From Pseudoalteromonas sp. NC201 (lineage in GTDB: Bacteria; Pseudomonadota; Gammaproteobacteria; Enterobacterales; Alteromonadaceae), in the NCBI RefSeq assembly GCF_002850255.1, contig NZ_CP022523.1, forward strand, positions 62,001-126,000: 64,000 bases of DNA, read 5' to 3'. The notes below the pieces were generated by a model. That model was given only the letters and a program-made list of their open reading frames with translations, was not told where the DNA came from and did no database searches. Both the position numbers and the translations under genes were made by a program. Shown here piece after piece: positions 39,274 through 47,851 of the stretch; the first letter of the stretch is position 1; every line of letters starts with the position of its first letter.

Positions 39274-40371
39274 ATGATTGAACTAGAAAAAACAAGTGAT
39301 AATTGGGAAGACTGGAATGTACTATTTAAAGGGAAAAAGTATAACCTAGCCGAATATGGGTCTAAATGGAGTGACAAGTCCTATCAATTTCCCGCGAATC
39401 GAGATTTAAAACTAACCATCACAGACTTTTCAGATTATAACTTTAGTGATTTTCATCCTGAGCTTTATTTTGGTATTGATAACGAACATGGAATCTTAGG
39501 AAAACAAATTTCAACTATCTATTTATGTACTAGCTCAGATGAAGACTCGAAGTACTTTGGCTATTGCTGGGATATTAAGCTTGATGATTGGGATGGACAT
39601 TTCAACCCTTTTATTATTAGAAATGAAGTTGCCAAAGCAATAGAGGCTCAAACAGAATTTCCAATTAGTGGCAAGTTAGGTTTATCTGATGACTCTGGTT
39701 TCGCATCAATTTATTTTGATGTAGATGTCAATGAAGTAGAGTGCTTCAAAGATTTTTACTTAAAACTAGCGAGCTTTTTGGATAGAACTTTTGAAGAAGT
39801 AGAAGAAAAGTTATCGATAGGTGGCTTTTCAAATAAAGTAGTGGCTAAATTCTCTTTTGATGAAGAGGTACAACAATCCTGTATTAGTTACCTAAATTAC
39901 TTTATCGAATTTTTGAAAGATCTAGGCATTAAATCTAAACCTCAAGTCAATTACTCAGGGCAAGATATTCTATTTTCGATAACTCCTGATTCAAAGGAAG
40001 AGTCTTTAGCTCTAGTATCTCAAGCGCTGTCTTTGTATTTGAAATTACCACAAATTGACACTGCAGAGTTAATAAATGAGTATTCAGACCCTCTTACTGA
40101 ACTTAAGCTAGAAAGACTAAAAAGCGAAATTGATAAACTTAAAGGAGATCTGCGAACAAGTGCGGCGCTAATTCGTTATCAAGATAAACTTCTTTCAAAT
40201 GGCACTGTAAAGTTAAAGGAGCCAATAGAGGCTTTACAATGTATTCATATTGATGATGAGGAAAAAAATAAAAGAGAATTTCTGAGTGGTGGAATTAAAC
40301 TTGGCGTATTTAAAAAGGCTGGTATTGAGTTTGACTGGAATGCTCTGCTAGGTCATTTCAAATCAAAATAA
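39274..40371 (+). CDS. Cassette 1 protein of unknown function
   Basis: A 365-residue soluble acidic protein in the first integron cassette. The N-terminal 120 residues are rich in aromatic and Asp residues (WDIKLDDWDGHFNPF). Residues about 275-310 (LTELKLERLKSEIDKLKGDL) form a probable coiled coil. No membrane segments. Being next to attI, it should be best expressed by any Pc promoter. Family not recognised; defence or stress roles are common for cassette genes but there is no direct evidence here. Confidence 0.75.
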   Translation: MIELEKTSDNWEDWNVLFKGKKYNLAEYGSKWSDKSYQFPANRDLKLTITDFSDYNFSDFHPELYFGIDNEHGILGKQISTIYLCTSSDEDSKYFGYCWDIKLDDWDGHFNPFIIRNEVAKAIEAQTEFPISGKLGLSDDSGFASIYFDVDVNEVECFKDFYLKLASFLDRTFEEVEEKLSIGGFSNKVVAKFSFDEEVQQSCISYLNYFIEFLKDLGIKSKPQVNYSGQDILFSITPDSKEESLALVSQALSLYLKLPQIDTAELINEYSDPLTELKLERLKSEIDKLKGDLRTSAALIRYQDKLLSNGTVKLKEPIEALQCIHIDDEEKNKREFLSGGIKLGVFKKAGIEFDWNALLGHFKSK

Positions 40372-40374
40372 TGC

Positions 40375-40480
40375 GTATAACAAGGCAATAAACACGCCCG
40401 CAAGCGGGCTGGGACAGCAACACGGTGGCGGCTTCGATATTCTCGCCACCGTGTTACTGCCCGTTATTGCGAAGTTATGT
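40375..40480 (+). other. attC: attC site of cassette 1
   Basis: It begins GTATAAC-AA-GGCAATAA and ends CGTTATTGC-GAA-GTTATGT, with a long internal inverted repeat (AACACGGTGGCG against CGCCACCGTGTT). This is the standard attC layout. Confidence 0.88.
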
Positions 40481-40506
40481 AACTATGTCGAAGTTTGGAG
40501 AGTATT

Positions 40507-41358
40507 TTGAGTTCCAAAGTATGCAAATTTTGTGAGAAGTCTCCTGCTATAGATAATTCGCATTTAATTCCTAGCTTTATCTATAAATGGATTAAAGATA
40601 CATCGCCTACTGGTTATATGAGGGCGACTAATGAACCAAACAAAAGGCAACAGGATGGGTATAAATCTGCATTGTTATGTGAAAGCTGCGAAGAAAAATT
40701 TTCAAAGTCGGAAGATCTATTTAAAAAAGAGTTATTTAATAAAATAGCAAATTATAGAAAACCTTGTCCTGAAAAATTATCTATCACAAACAATATTAGA
40801 ACTTGTTTATATATTATCGCTTGGAGAGTGTTGGCTGATGCATATCACTTTCCTAAAGAAAATGACTACACTGATGATGAAATTAATGAGTTTCCTAATT
40901 TTATAGCTGATATGAAATCAGCTATAAACTCAGGTACTACAGACAAGTTTAAAACTCATATCATACCGTGTACTAAAGATGTACTTACCCAGTTAGGGCT
41001 GCCAAAAGTAGATTGGTATTTTTATGATCGTATGACTGGAGCAGAGCCAAGAATATGGGACAATTGGGAACGGTTTATCATATTTATAAAAATACCGTCT
41101 GCAATTGTTGCTTTTGAAGTAGTACCTAATGACAATGATGACTGGTCTGGAACTCAGATTGATAAAGTCGAAAGCATATCGCTGTCTAAAATAAAGTCTA
41201 TACCTTCGTATATTTCAGATTTAGTTTCATTTTTTCATCGAGCTTTTGTTGCCAGTAAAGGTGAAGTTACTGAGTTACAACAAGAAAAAATGAAAAATGA
41301 TATTTTAGCGGGTGATTTAGAATGCGGAGCTATAAAGTCATTAAATAAAACGTGGTAG
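40507..41358 (+). CDS. Cassette 2 protein with Cys4/His treble-clef-like N-terminus
   Basis: A protein of about 283 residues. The N-terminus has CKFCEK, then SHLIPSF and later LLCESCEEKF. This CxxC...H...CxxC spacing suggests a zinc-binding treble-clef or HNH-like unit, although an HNH catalytic Asn/His pair is not certain. The remainder is helical with FYDRMTG and an FFHRAF stretch near the end. Start: GGAG (40497-40500) is six bases before TTG 40507; an upstream TTG at 40495 overlaps that site. It forms the only gene of its cassette. Confidence 0.7.
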   Translation: MSSKVCKFCEKSPAIDNSHLIPSFIYKWIKDTSPTGYMRATNEPNKRQQDGYKSALLCESCEEKFSKSEDLFKKELFNKIANYRKPCPEKLSITNNIRTCLYIIAWRVLADAYHFPKENDYTDDEINEFPNFIADMKSAINSGTTDKFKTHIIPCTKDVLTQLGLPKVDWYFYDRMTGAEPRIWDNWERFIIFIKIPSAIVAFEVVPNDNDDWSGTQIDKVESISLSKIKSIPSYISDLVSFFHRAFVASKGEVTELQQEKMKNDILAGDLECGAIKSLNKTW

Positions 41359-41363
41359 CCGTT

Positions 41364-41464
41364 ACATAACAAAGCAATCAGCGAAGGACGTAAAACGCTT
41401 GGCTTGCGCTCCTTCGCCGCTAATTATAGCCGAGCATTTTACGCCTGTTATTGCGGCGTTATGC
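41364..41464 (+). other. attC: attC site of cassette 2
   Basis: It begins ACATAAC-AA-AGCAAT and ends GTTATTGC-GGC-GTTATGC, with internal arms GCGAAGGA / TCCTTCGC. The cassette start TTATGTAAC is complementary to GTTACATAA at its end. Confidence 0.85.
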
Positions 41465-41479
41465 CTAGGAGATGAAATC

Positions 41480-41836
41480 ATGAATATGAAGGAGTTTTCA
41501 AGTTTGGTTGGCTTGTCGTCACACACTCTTCGATATTATGAAAAAATAGGCTTACTCAAGAATATCCAACGAAATAGAAGTGGGCACCGAGTATATACTT
41601 CGAAAGATTTGGGGTGGATTGAATTTGTGAAGCGCCTAAAAGAAACGGCGATGCCTCTCGAAGAAATCCTGGAGTATGCGCGGCTAAGGGAGTCAGGAGT
41701 AGATACTGTATTACAGCGTCAGGTGTTGCTAGAGCAACACAGAAAAAATTTGATAGCTCATATCGAGCAACAACAGTCACACCTTATTGCTTTGGAAGAA
41801 AAAATTAAACTTTATAATAATGGAAAAGTTCGTTGA
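41480..41836 (+). CDS. MerR-family transcriptional regulator (cassette 3)
   Basis: A 118-residue regulator with the MerR N-terminal DNA-binding signature MKEFSSLVGLSSHTLRYYEK, a recognition wing containing HRVYTSKDL, and a C-terminal dimerisation coiled coil (residues about 80-115). No cysteine cluster for metal binding, so it is of the organic-compound or MerR-like BltR/SoxR-unrelated type. ATG 41480 is preceded by AGGAGA; the frame is open through the attC upstream but this is not coding. It is paired with a carboxymuconolactone-decarboxylase-like gene 58 bases downstream, a common regulator-target pair. Confidence 0.85.
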   Translation: MNMKEFSSLVGLSSHTLRYYEKIGLLKNIQRNRSGHRVYTSKDLGWIEFVKRLKETAMPLEEILEYARLRESGVDTVLQRQVLLEQHRKNLIAHIEQQQSHLIALEEKIKLYNNGKVR

Positions 41837-41894
41837 CTTAGAGTGAACTCTAACTTGTATGGTGTGCTTGTACTTACGAAATAGGAGCATACCA

Positions 41895-42272
41895 ATGGAC
41901 AAATCACGTTTTGATACCGGTCTTGAATTATTAACAAGCATTGATGGCGAAGCCGGAAAAAATGTTATCGAAAGTTTGCAAGATATCTGCCCTGATTTAG
42001 CCAGATATACAATAGAGTTTCCTTTCGGGGATATATATGCACGCACAGGGTTGGATGTAAAATCGCGAGAAATCGCAACGGTTGCCGCATTAACAGCGCT
42101 AGGGAATTGTGAGCCTCAGCTTAAAGTTCATTTAAATGCCGCTCTTAACGTTGGTTGTAGTGAAGATGAGCTCAAAGAGGTCATATTACAAATGTCAGTT
42201 TATGCAGGTTTTCCTGCCGCTTTAAATGGTATGTTTGCTTTTAAAGAAGTGATCACCGAGCGAAAGGCATAA
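41895..42272 (+). CDS. Carboxymuconolactone decarboxylase/AhpD-like protein (cassette 3)
   Basis: A 125-residue all-helical protein of the carboxymuconolactone decarboxylase family. It shows the core DVKSREIATVAALTALGNCE and HLNAALNVGCSEDELKEVI. The CxxC of AhpD is not present; a single Cys precedes the conserved Glu-rich helix. Family members decarboxylate lactones or act in peroxide defence. AGGAG (41883-41887) supports ATG 41895. It shares cassette 3 with the MerR gene, so MerR may control it. Confidence 0.82.
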   Translation: MDKSRFDTGLELLTSIDGEAGKNVIESLQDICPDLARYTIEFPFGDIYARTGLDVKSREIATVAALTALGNCEPQLKVHLNAALNVGCSEDELKEVILQMSVYAGFPAALNGMFAFKEVITERKA

Positions 42273-42303
42273 CAAACTGTTTAAGAGTGATTCGCAACGC
42301 GGG
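42267..42303 (+). other. attC: attC site of cassette 3, left half only
   Basis: It begins GCATAAC-AA-ACTGTTTAAG and continues into GTGATTCGCAACGCG, then changes abruptly into CAAAATAAGC-type short repeats. The matching right half (ending GTTATGC) is missing. Confidence 0.75.
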
Positions 42304-42326
42304 AGCAAAATAAGCCGCAACAAAAT

Positions 42327-42736
42327 AAGCAACAAAATAAGCGACACCCATCACTATTAACATCAAAGCTGAGGAAGTGAAGTAAAAAAGCATGTAAACA
42401 CTCCAATAATTTTGGTCAAAAACGTTCCTAGATAAGTTGATTTTTAGCACTCAATCGTATTTCTACACTAAAACTGGGTTATCGCGCACGACAAAGCGCT
42501 GTAAATACAACAGTAAGAAATTCTAGAGTTGAAGCAACAAAATAAGCGACACCCATCACTATTAACATCAAAGCTGAGGAAGTGAAGTAAAAAAGCATGT
42601 AAACACTCCAATAATTTTGGTCAAAAACGTTCCTAGATAAGTTGATTTTTAGCACTCAATCGTATTTCTACACTAAAACTGGGTTATCGCGCACGACAAA
42701 GCGCTGTAAATACAACAGTAAGAAATTCTAGAGTTG
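42327..42736. repeat. Tandem duplication, two 205-bp copies
   Basis: The segment starting AAGCAACAAAATAAGCGAC (42327) is repeated from 42532 with a constant 205-base offset up to GAGTTG (42531/42736), apparently without differences. It fills the non-coding gap between the broken attC and the end of the Y1 transposase gene. A shorter CAAAATAAGC repeat occurs three times at the left edge (42305-42342). Confidence 0.9.
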
Positions 42737-42751
42737 AGAATGTGAGCTTTG

Positions 42752-43723
42752 CTAAGCCAACAAACGCTCGCAGTTTGTTAGATTTGTCCGCCGTCGTTTT
42801 TGCAGTGTTTCACAGTAAGCGGTTATTGTTCGTTCTCGACCAACTGCACCGTGAAATACCCGAGAAAATTTCGTAGTGAGTTTTATCCAGTTTTCAGGTT
42901 CTATATTGAGTCGAGTAAGAATCGGTTGTGCTTCATTGATATACCCGCGTTTATCGACTCGAATACATTGGCCCGTGAGCTCAACTAATTCAATATAGGA
43001 CTTGAGTTCAAAAGGTAGGCCTTTAGGCATATGTTTTCGCGGGCTGCCAGCAAAACGTAGTAGGCTTTTTGGTTGTTTGCCCAGCTTAGCGTGGTCGATG
43101 CGCTTTTTGATGCTGGTGTAGTCTGAGGTTTCAGGCGTTGCGGCGATTTTGGCTCTAATGGGGTTTAGGTCTACGTAGGCTAGACAAGCAGCCAATGCCG
43201 CCTCATCCAGTAATGCTTGGGATTTAAATCGTCCTTCCCAAAAACGGCCTGTACAATTATCTTCTTTATTTGCTCGGCGGGCGATGTTTTCGTTAAGTAC
43301 GCGCATAAACCAGCTAATATCTGCGAGCCTTTCCCTGTACTTGGCGACATGCTCATTGAGTATCAATCGCTCCGACTCATTGAGTGGCTCACCTTCAGTA
43401 AATTTTTGGCTTACCCAATTACCTTTAAACAACTTGTGCCATCGAATAACAATCGCTTCATCAGACAGGCGCTTAGCCTTTTTATCATCAACATATAAAA
43501 CAATGTGGGTGTGATTACTCATCACGGCATAAGCACAGACATCAATACAAAACACAGACCTCAACATCAGGAGCTTTTCTTCAACCCAATCACGGCGGTG
43601 CTCGTATGATTTTCCAGTAAATTTATCTTCACCGCACAGAAAGGCGCGCCTTACGCAGCGGGAGATACAGTGATAATATTTGGTGTCGGTTAAACTAATT
43701 TGTTTTTTACGGGCAGTTGCCAT
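42752..43723 (-). CDS. Y1 (HUH) transposase, REP-associated/IS200-like
   Basis: A 323-residue transposase of the Y1_Tnp/REP-associated type. It begins ISLTDTKYYHCISRCVRRAF; the HUH motif is seen in AVMSNHTHIVLYV, and a catalytic Tyr candidate lies in WFMRVLNENIARRANK/CTGRFWEGRFKSQ context (exact Tyr not assigned). LAYVDLNPIRAKIA is a family hallmark. Such proteins nick single-stranded DNA at hairpins. The gene is complete and read toward the integrase. Terminal hairpins were not identified. A fragment of a close relative lies at 49664-49764. Confidence 0.85.
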   Translation of the reverse strand: MATARKKQISLTDTKYYHCISRCVRRAFLCGEDKFTGKSYEHRRDWVEEKLLMLRSVFCIDVCAYAVMSNHTHIVLYVDDKKAKRLSDEAIVIRWHKLFKGNWVSQKFTEGEPLNESERLILNEHVAKYRERLADISWFMRVLNENIARRANKEDNCTGRFWEGRFKSQALLDEAALAACLAYVDLNPIRAKIAATPETSDYTSIKKRIDHAKLGKQPKSLLRFAGSPRKHMPKGLPFELKSYIELVELTGQCIRVDKRGYINEAQPILTRLNIEPENWIKLTTKFSRVFHGAVGRERTITAYCETLQKRRRTNLTNCERLLA

Positions 43724-43877
43724 AGTTTGGTTTCCTCAATCCTTTGAGTGCAGAATTTAAGCTTAGGCGAATTTTAGGAAGGTGCAAATTAGTGGTGGGT
43801 GATGAGATGGACGCTCCCAAATCGGCGTCAATGCGCCAAACTGATAGTTGCAAACACAGTTATTAGGAGAGTCCATC

Positions 43878-44909
43878 ATGAATAACGTTAGCACGCTTTC
43901 AATTGATCTAGCAAAAAATGTATTCCAACTTTTATCGTTTGATAAGCAAGGTAATAAATGTTTTTCCAGAAGGTTAGATAGAGCAAAGCTCTTGCAAACA
44001 TTGACCCAATTACCTGCTTGTAATGTTGTTATGGAATCATGCTCAACGTCTCATTATTGGGGGCGGTACTGCTTACAAGCTGGGCACCAAGTTCAGCTTA
44101 TCCCTGCGCAACATGTTACCCCTTTTGTCCGTGGCAATAAAAACGATAAAAATGATTGTATGGCGATTTATGAAGCGAGCCTTCGACCTAACATTCGCTT
44201 TGTTCCTGTAAAAACAGAGCATCAACAAGCAATCCTAGCACTACATCGCTATCGGGAACGGCTCATACATAATCGAACCGCCTGCATCAACCAAACATGT
44301 GGTTTGTTACTTGAATTTGGCATCGTCATCAAGAAGAGCTTAAAGTCTTTTCGTGCAACCATTGCTGATCTGCTCAACCGTAATTTACATGGAGCTTTAA
44401 ATCTACTCCTCAGAGACGTTTATGAAGAAATGCAAAAGTTAGACGCCAATATTAAAAATGTAGAGGCACAATTTAAGCAGTTTAATGAACAGAGCCAAGC
44501 TGCTCAAATTATCCAATCCATCCCCGGAATTGGGATTATCAACGCATCGGCATTGAGTGCCACAATAGATAAAGGGCAAGCATTTTCTAATAAAAAGGAG
44601 TTGGCTGTGTGGCTTGGGATCACACCACGTCAATATGCTTCGGGTGAAACCAATAAGATGGGAGGGATCACCAAACGAGGTGATCGTTATCTAAGAAAAC
44701 AACTCATTCATGGTGCCCGTACAGTGGTCAATCATGCGCACAAAAAGCAGGATGATTTAAACAAATGGATCAACGCATTGGTAGAACGTCGCGGTAAAAA
44801 TAAAGCGGTGGTGGCCACGGCCCACCGATTGGCTCGCTTAATGTGGATATTGCTACAAAGAAATGAACCTTATAAAGCCCAATATACACAAAGTGAGGCG
44901 CAATCATGA
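43878..44909 (+). CDS. IS110-family (IS1111-like) transposase
   Basis: A 343-residue DEDD recombinase. The N-terminal RuvC-like domain starts STLSIDLAKNVFQLLSFD and has KNDKNDCMAIYEA. The C-terminal domain contains SIPGIGIINASALSATI, WLGITPRQYASGETNKMGGI and TKRGDRYLRKQLIHGARTVV, the pattern of the IS1111 group. AGGAGA supports ATG 43878. IS1111-group elements are known to enter attC sites. Element boundaries are not certain, probably about 43.8 to 45.0 kb. The 3' flank carries a structured segment that may encode the guide (bridge) RNA. Confidence 0.88.
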   Translation: MNNVSTLSIDLAKNVFQLLSFDKQGNKCFSRRLDRAKLLQTLTQLPACNVVMESCSTSHYWGRYCLQAGHQVQLIPAQHVTPFVRGNKNDKNDCMAIYEASLRPNIRFVPVKTEHQQAILALHRYRERLIHNRTACINQTCGLLLEFGIVIKKSLKSFRATIADLLNRNLHGALNLLLRDVYEEMQKLDANIKNVEAQFKQFNEQSQAAQIIQSIPGIGIINASALSATIDKGQAFSNKKELAVWLGITPRQYASGETNKMGGITKRGDRYLRKQLIHGARTVVNHAHKKQDDLNKWINALVERRGKNKAVVATAHRLARLMWILLQRNEPYKAQYTQSEAQS

Positions 44910-44916
44910 CTCAAAT

Positions 44917-44991
44917 TATGGCTATCAAGGAGTCCGGTCGTGACAAGGGCCTCGAGCCCGAGTGGGTGTTTATGAGCCCTTGATAGCCATA
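44917..44991 (+). ncRNA. Structured 3' end of the IS110 element, bridge-RNA candidate
   Basis: Eight bases after the transposase stop, TATGGCTATCAAGG (44917-44930) pairs perfectly with 44978-44991. Inside is GGGC-CTCGA-GCCC. IS110-group recombinases use a bridge RNA from a non-coding end, and I recall it lies 3' in the IS1111 group. Full RNA extent (perhaps to 45.1 kb) unknown. Confidence 0.45.
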
Positions 44992-45291
44992 TTCTCATTG
45001 CTGTAAACATAACGATGAACAAAAGGTCAAACCTACCTAGTTAAACCCGTTATAGGCAAGGCATTCAATGCCGCGTGGGTGTATTCTACTTTTTGGGTGG
45101 CTAGGTTCGAAACTCATTAGGGGCGCTGAAAGTCAGTTAAGCCCGAATATATGTCAGAGCAGCACCTTATTTAGGGTGACTCAAAGTGACTGTTTATCAA
45201 TACATACAAATAGTAAATGAGAGATAAATAAAAGAAGCAACAAGGCTGTTAACACAACCTTGTTGGATGAGTATTACTTGACAGCAGCTGA

Positions 45292-46713
45292 GCGTCCATA
45301 TATGTCAGCGATTTATTACGTAACAATGATAAATCGGGCGCTGCGGCGTATCCGCCCACGGTGATGTTAAAGATAATTTTACTTGGTTATGCTCATGGAT
45401 TAATTAGTAGCCGCCGAATAGCCAAGGCTTGTGAGAACAATATTCTGTTCATGAGTGTGTCAGGGGATCTTCAGCCGCATTACACATCAATAGCAAGTTT
45501 CGTGGCCAAAATGCACGAGCAGATTGAACCGCTATTTACGCAAGTGCTGATGATATGTGATGAAGAAGGCTTGATAGGACGCAACATGTTTGCCATTGAT
45601 GGGTGCAAATTGAAGTCGAATGCGAGCAAGGAGTGGAGCGGTACATTCGATGAGCTAGGCCGTAAAAAAGCCAAATTAGAACGCGCAAGCAAACGCATAA
45701 TTGAGCGCCATCAAGCGCAAGATGGCTTAAGTGAAGAGCTGGTCACTCAAGACTTAAAGCAAAAAGAAAAGCTAGATAAAAGTGCAGATAAAATCACCGC
45801 GTTCTTAGCTACTCACGAAGAGAAAACAGGCAGTAAAGGTAAGCCGGTTAAAAGTAATATTACCGACCCAGACAGCGCGAAAATGACCACGTCAAAAGGC
45901 ACAATTCAAGGCTATAACGGGATAGCGATAAACGATGATAAACATCAAATTATACTACAAGCACAGGCATGGGGCTCGGTGGGCGAGCAACAAACACTGC
46001 AGCCAGCCGTTGAGCAATTAAAACGACAACTTGAAAAACTGAACAGTGATAAATTCTCTAACAAACAGGCCATTAAATTTACCGCAGACAGTGGATTTAA
46101 TAGTGAAGCGAACCTTGAATTCATGGCGCAAAGTGGCTTTGATACTTACATAGCTGATAACCAATTTAGAAAACGCAACCCACTGTTTAAAGAGAGCGAA
46201 ACCTACGAAACAGAGCAAGAAAAGCGCCGATTAAAACGCAGTAAAGGCAAGCCACGCTTATTTACCTCAGACGACTTCCATTATGATGAAGCAACACAAA
46301 CCTGCCGCTGCCCCGCAGGGAACGAGATGTGGCGAAGCGGTATCAATGTAAAAAGCTACAACCAAGAATACACGCGATTCTGCGGTTACTTAAAAGATTG
46401 CAAAGTATGTCCACTACAACAGCAGTGCATGCGAAAGCCACCGATAAAAACAGGCCGACAAGTACAGTTTAAAAATGATGAATCACGTAAAAAACTCAGC
46501 TATATCGACAAAATGAAGGTTAAAATAGACAGCCCAATGGGGCGACGGCATTACAGCAAACGACTCGGCTGTATAGAGCCCGTGTTCGGCAATATTACGG
46601 TAAACAAAGGAATGAATAAACTGACTTTACGGGGTCAAACGAAAGTGAATGCTCAGTGGCAGCTGTATTGCCTTGTTCATAACATAGAAAAGCTGCAAAA
46701 CACGATGCACTAA
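45292..46713 (+). pseudogene. IS1182-type transposase, 5'-truncated
   Basis: The homologous frame is readable from just after TGA 45289 (SDLLRNNDKSGAAAYPPTVMLK) through GYAHGLISSRRIAKACENN to the C-terminal RLGCIEPVFGNITVNKGM. The DDE core includes FAIDGCKLKSNASKEWSG and FTADSGFNSEANLEF; a zinc-like CRCPAGNEMW...CKVCPLQQQCM segment is present. IS1182-group proteins normally have some 60 more N-terminal residues, which are not found in the 170 bases upstream in any frame I checked. The longest start is GTG 45361 (450 aa). It is probably inactive. Upstream bases 44992-45291 hold no other gene I can recognise. Confidence 0.75.
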
Positions 46714-46885
46714 TTAGAGTAAGCCCTTATCACCTCAAATAAGCCAATCAAACACCTGCAATACCTTCCAAAAAGCCAATTAAAGCAACAGCAAACCCTC
46801 TTTTTATATTTTACGTAAAATCGAAGTAACTAATTGAATCAAAATGGGAACTCGGCTATGGTTAATGCATCAATAAAAATAAATT

Positions 46886-46915
46886 AAAACGAGTTATTCT
46901 ACAGGCTCGTTAGAG
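46886..46915 (+). other. attC: Right half of an attC before cassette 4
   Basis: CGAGTTATTC-TACAGGCTC-GTTAGAG ends in a core site GTTAGAG. The cassette that follows starts TTAGAGGTC and ends GACCTCTAA, so this is a true cassette border whose left half was lost when the mobile elements entered. Confidence 0.65.
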
Positions 46916-46920
46916 GTCTC

Positions 46921-47772
46921 ATGAAATCAATCGTTTACCATACTTTAACAATGCTTGAAGATGTTGGGATGTCTATCAATTACCCTGATATCCGACATGT
47001 TACATTTGATGATGAAGGAGGGAGCACTCTTCATTGCTATGCTAGTTGTATGATGGGTACAAGAGTAAGCATTGAGCAAAACCAACCAATGAAGTTTATA
47101 ATGATATTTACATTATTAGACTATTTCATTGATGCAACTTACCCTGAGCTAGAAGGAAAAAGTTTTTCTCAAAAATATAAAGCGATCCCTGAAAGTAATG
47201 ACTATCAATTGATGCTCAGAGAGCTTTTTAGGATAGCAAAATTAATCAGAAATTCCCTTGTTCATAATCCATCATCATTTACTATAAAAAATGATAAACT
47301 TGATGTTAACTATAGCTTTAGAGGAACCAAATTTTGTTTGGTAATGTCTTTCTCTGCATTAAATGATTTCTATACAGCTATTGTTATGTATGTTAAAGGG
47401 GATTTAGGTGAAGGGGCATACTTTCATGGAATCATGAGATCTATATATAGCAATATGATTAGCGGTGTTGATTATATATCTGATGAGTTTTCCAAAGAGA
47501 TAAATAAACCTTCTGATGAGTTGAAGATTATGCCCTATGTTAGGGATATTCTGATCAACCCTACTCACTCTATTAGAGACAATAAAATAAAATTTGAAAT
47601 CGATCGTAAGCACCCAGAATGGCAGGGGTTCGATGTTTATTTGAAGAAAGAAAATAATGAATACCTAGTCCCTATGGAAGCTTTAAACATTGATAAAGAA
47701 ATAGACGAATCAGATCTTTTTAAAAACTGGAGTTATGTTGGGCCTTTTCCTCAAATAAGAAAAGACCTCTAA
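46921..47772 (+). CDS. Cassette 4 protein, HEPN-like motif
   Basis: A 283-residue helical protein. The segment LIRNSLVHNPSSF contains R-N-x3-H (Rx4H), the active-site pattern of HEPN RNases found in toxin-antitoxin and abortive-infection systems. The surrounding helices FRIAKLIRN and FCLVMSFSALNDFY fit a HEPN fold. The C-terminal third (KHPEWQGFDVYLKK) is different and beta-rich. The cassette holds only this gene, so no separate antitoxin is apparent. An HEPN role is an inference from one motif. Confidence 0.7.
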   Translation: MKSIVYHTLTMLEDVGMSINYPDIRHVTFDDEGGSTLHCYASCMMGTRVSIEQNQPMKFIMIFTLLDYFIDATYPELEGKSFSQKYKAIPESNDYQLMLRELFRIAKLIRNSLVHNPSSFTIKNDKLDVNYSFRGTKFCLVMSFSALNDFYTAIVMYVKGDLGEGAYFHGIMRSIYSNMISGVDYISDEFSKEINKPSDELKIMPYVRDILINPTHSIRDNKIKFEIDRKHPEWQGFDVYLKKENNEYLVPMEALNIDKEIDESDLFKNWSYVGPFPQIRKDL

Positions 47773-47821
47773 CAAGAAAATCCAGGTGACGCCTACGGCG
47801 CACCTGATTTAGGCGTTATGC
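47767..47821 (+). other. attC: attC site of cassette 4 (short)
   Basis: CTCTAAC-AA ... GGCGTTATGC, about 55 bp, with internal arms CAGGTG-AC-GCCTACGGCG-CACCTG. This is the minimal attC size. Confidence 0.85.
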
Positions 47822-47851
47822 CTTTCTGTAGTTTTGCAAGGATATTGAAAT

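Noticed and set aside
41399..41479. Extended N-terminus of the MerR regulator
   Set aside because: The open frame runs through the attC site; the real start at 41480 has a good ribosome site and a family-typical N-terminus.
42253..42450. Small membrane-like ORF on the minus strand in the duplicated region
   Set aside because: It lies across the broken attC and the tandem repeat, has no ribosome site, and its hydrophobicity comes from the repeated CAAAATAAGC units.
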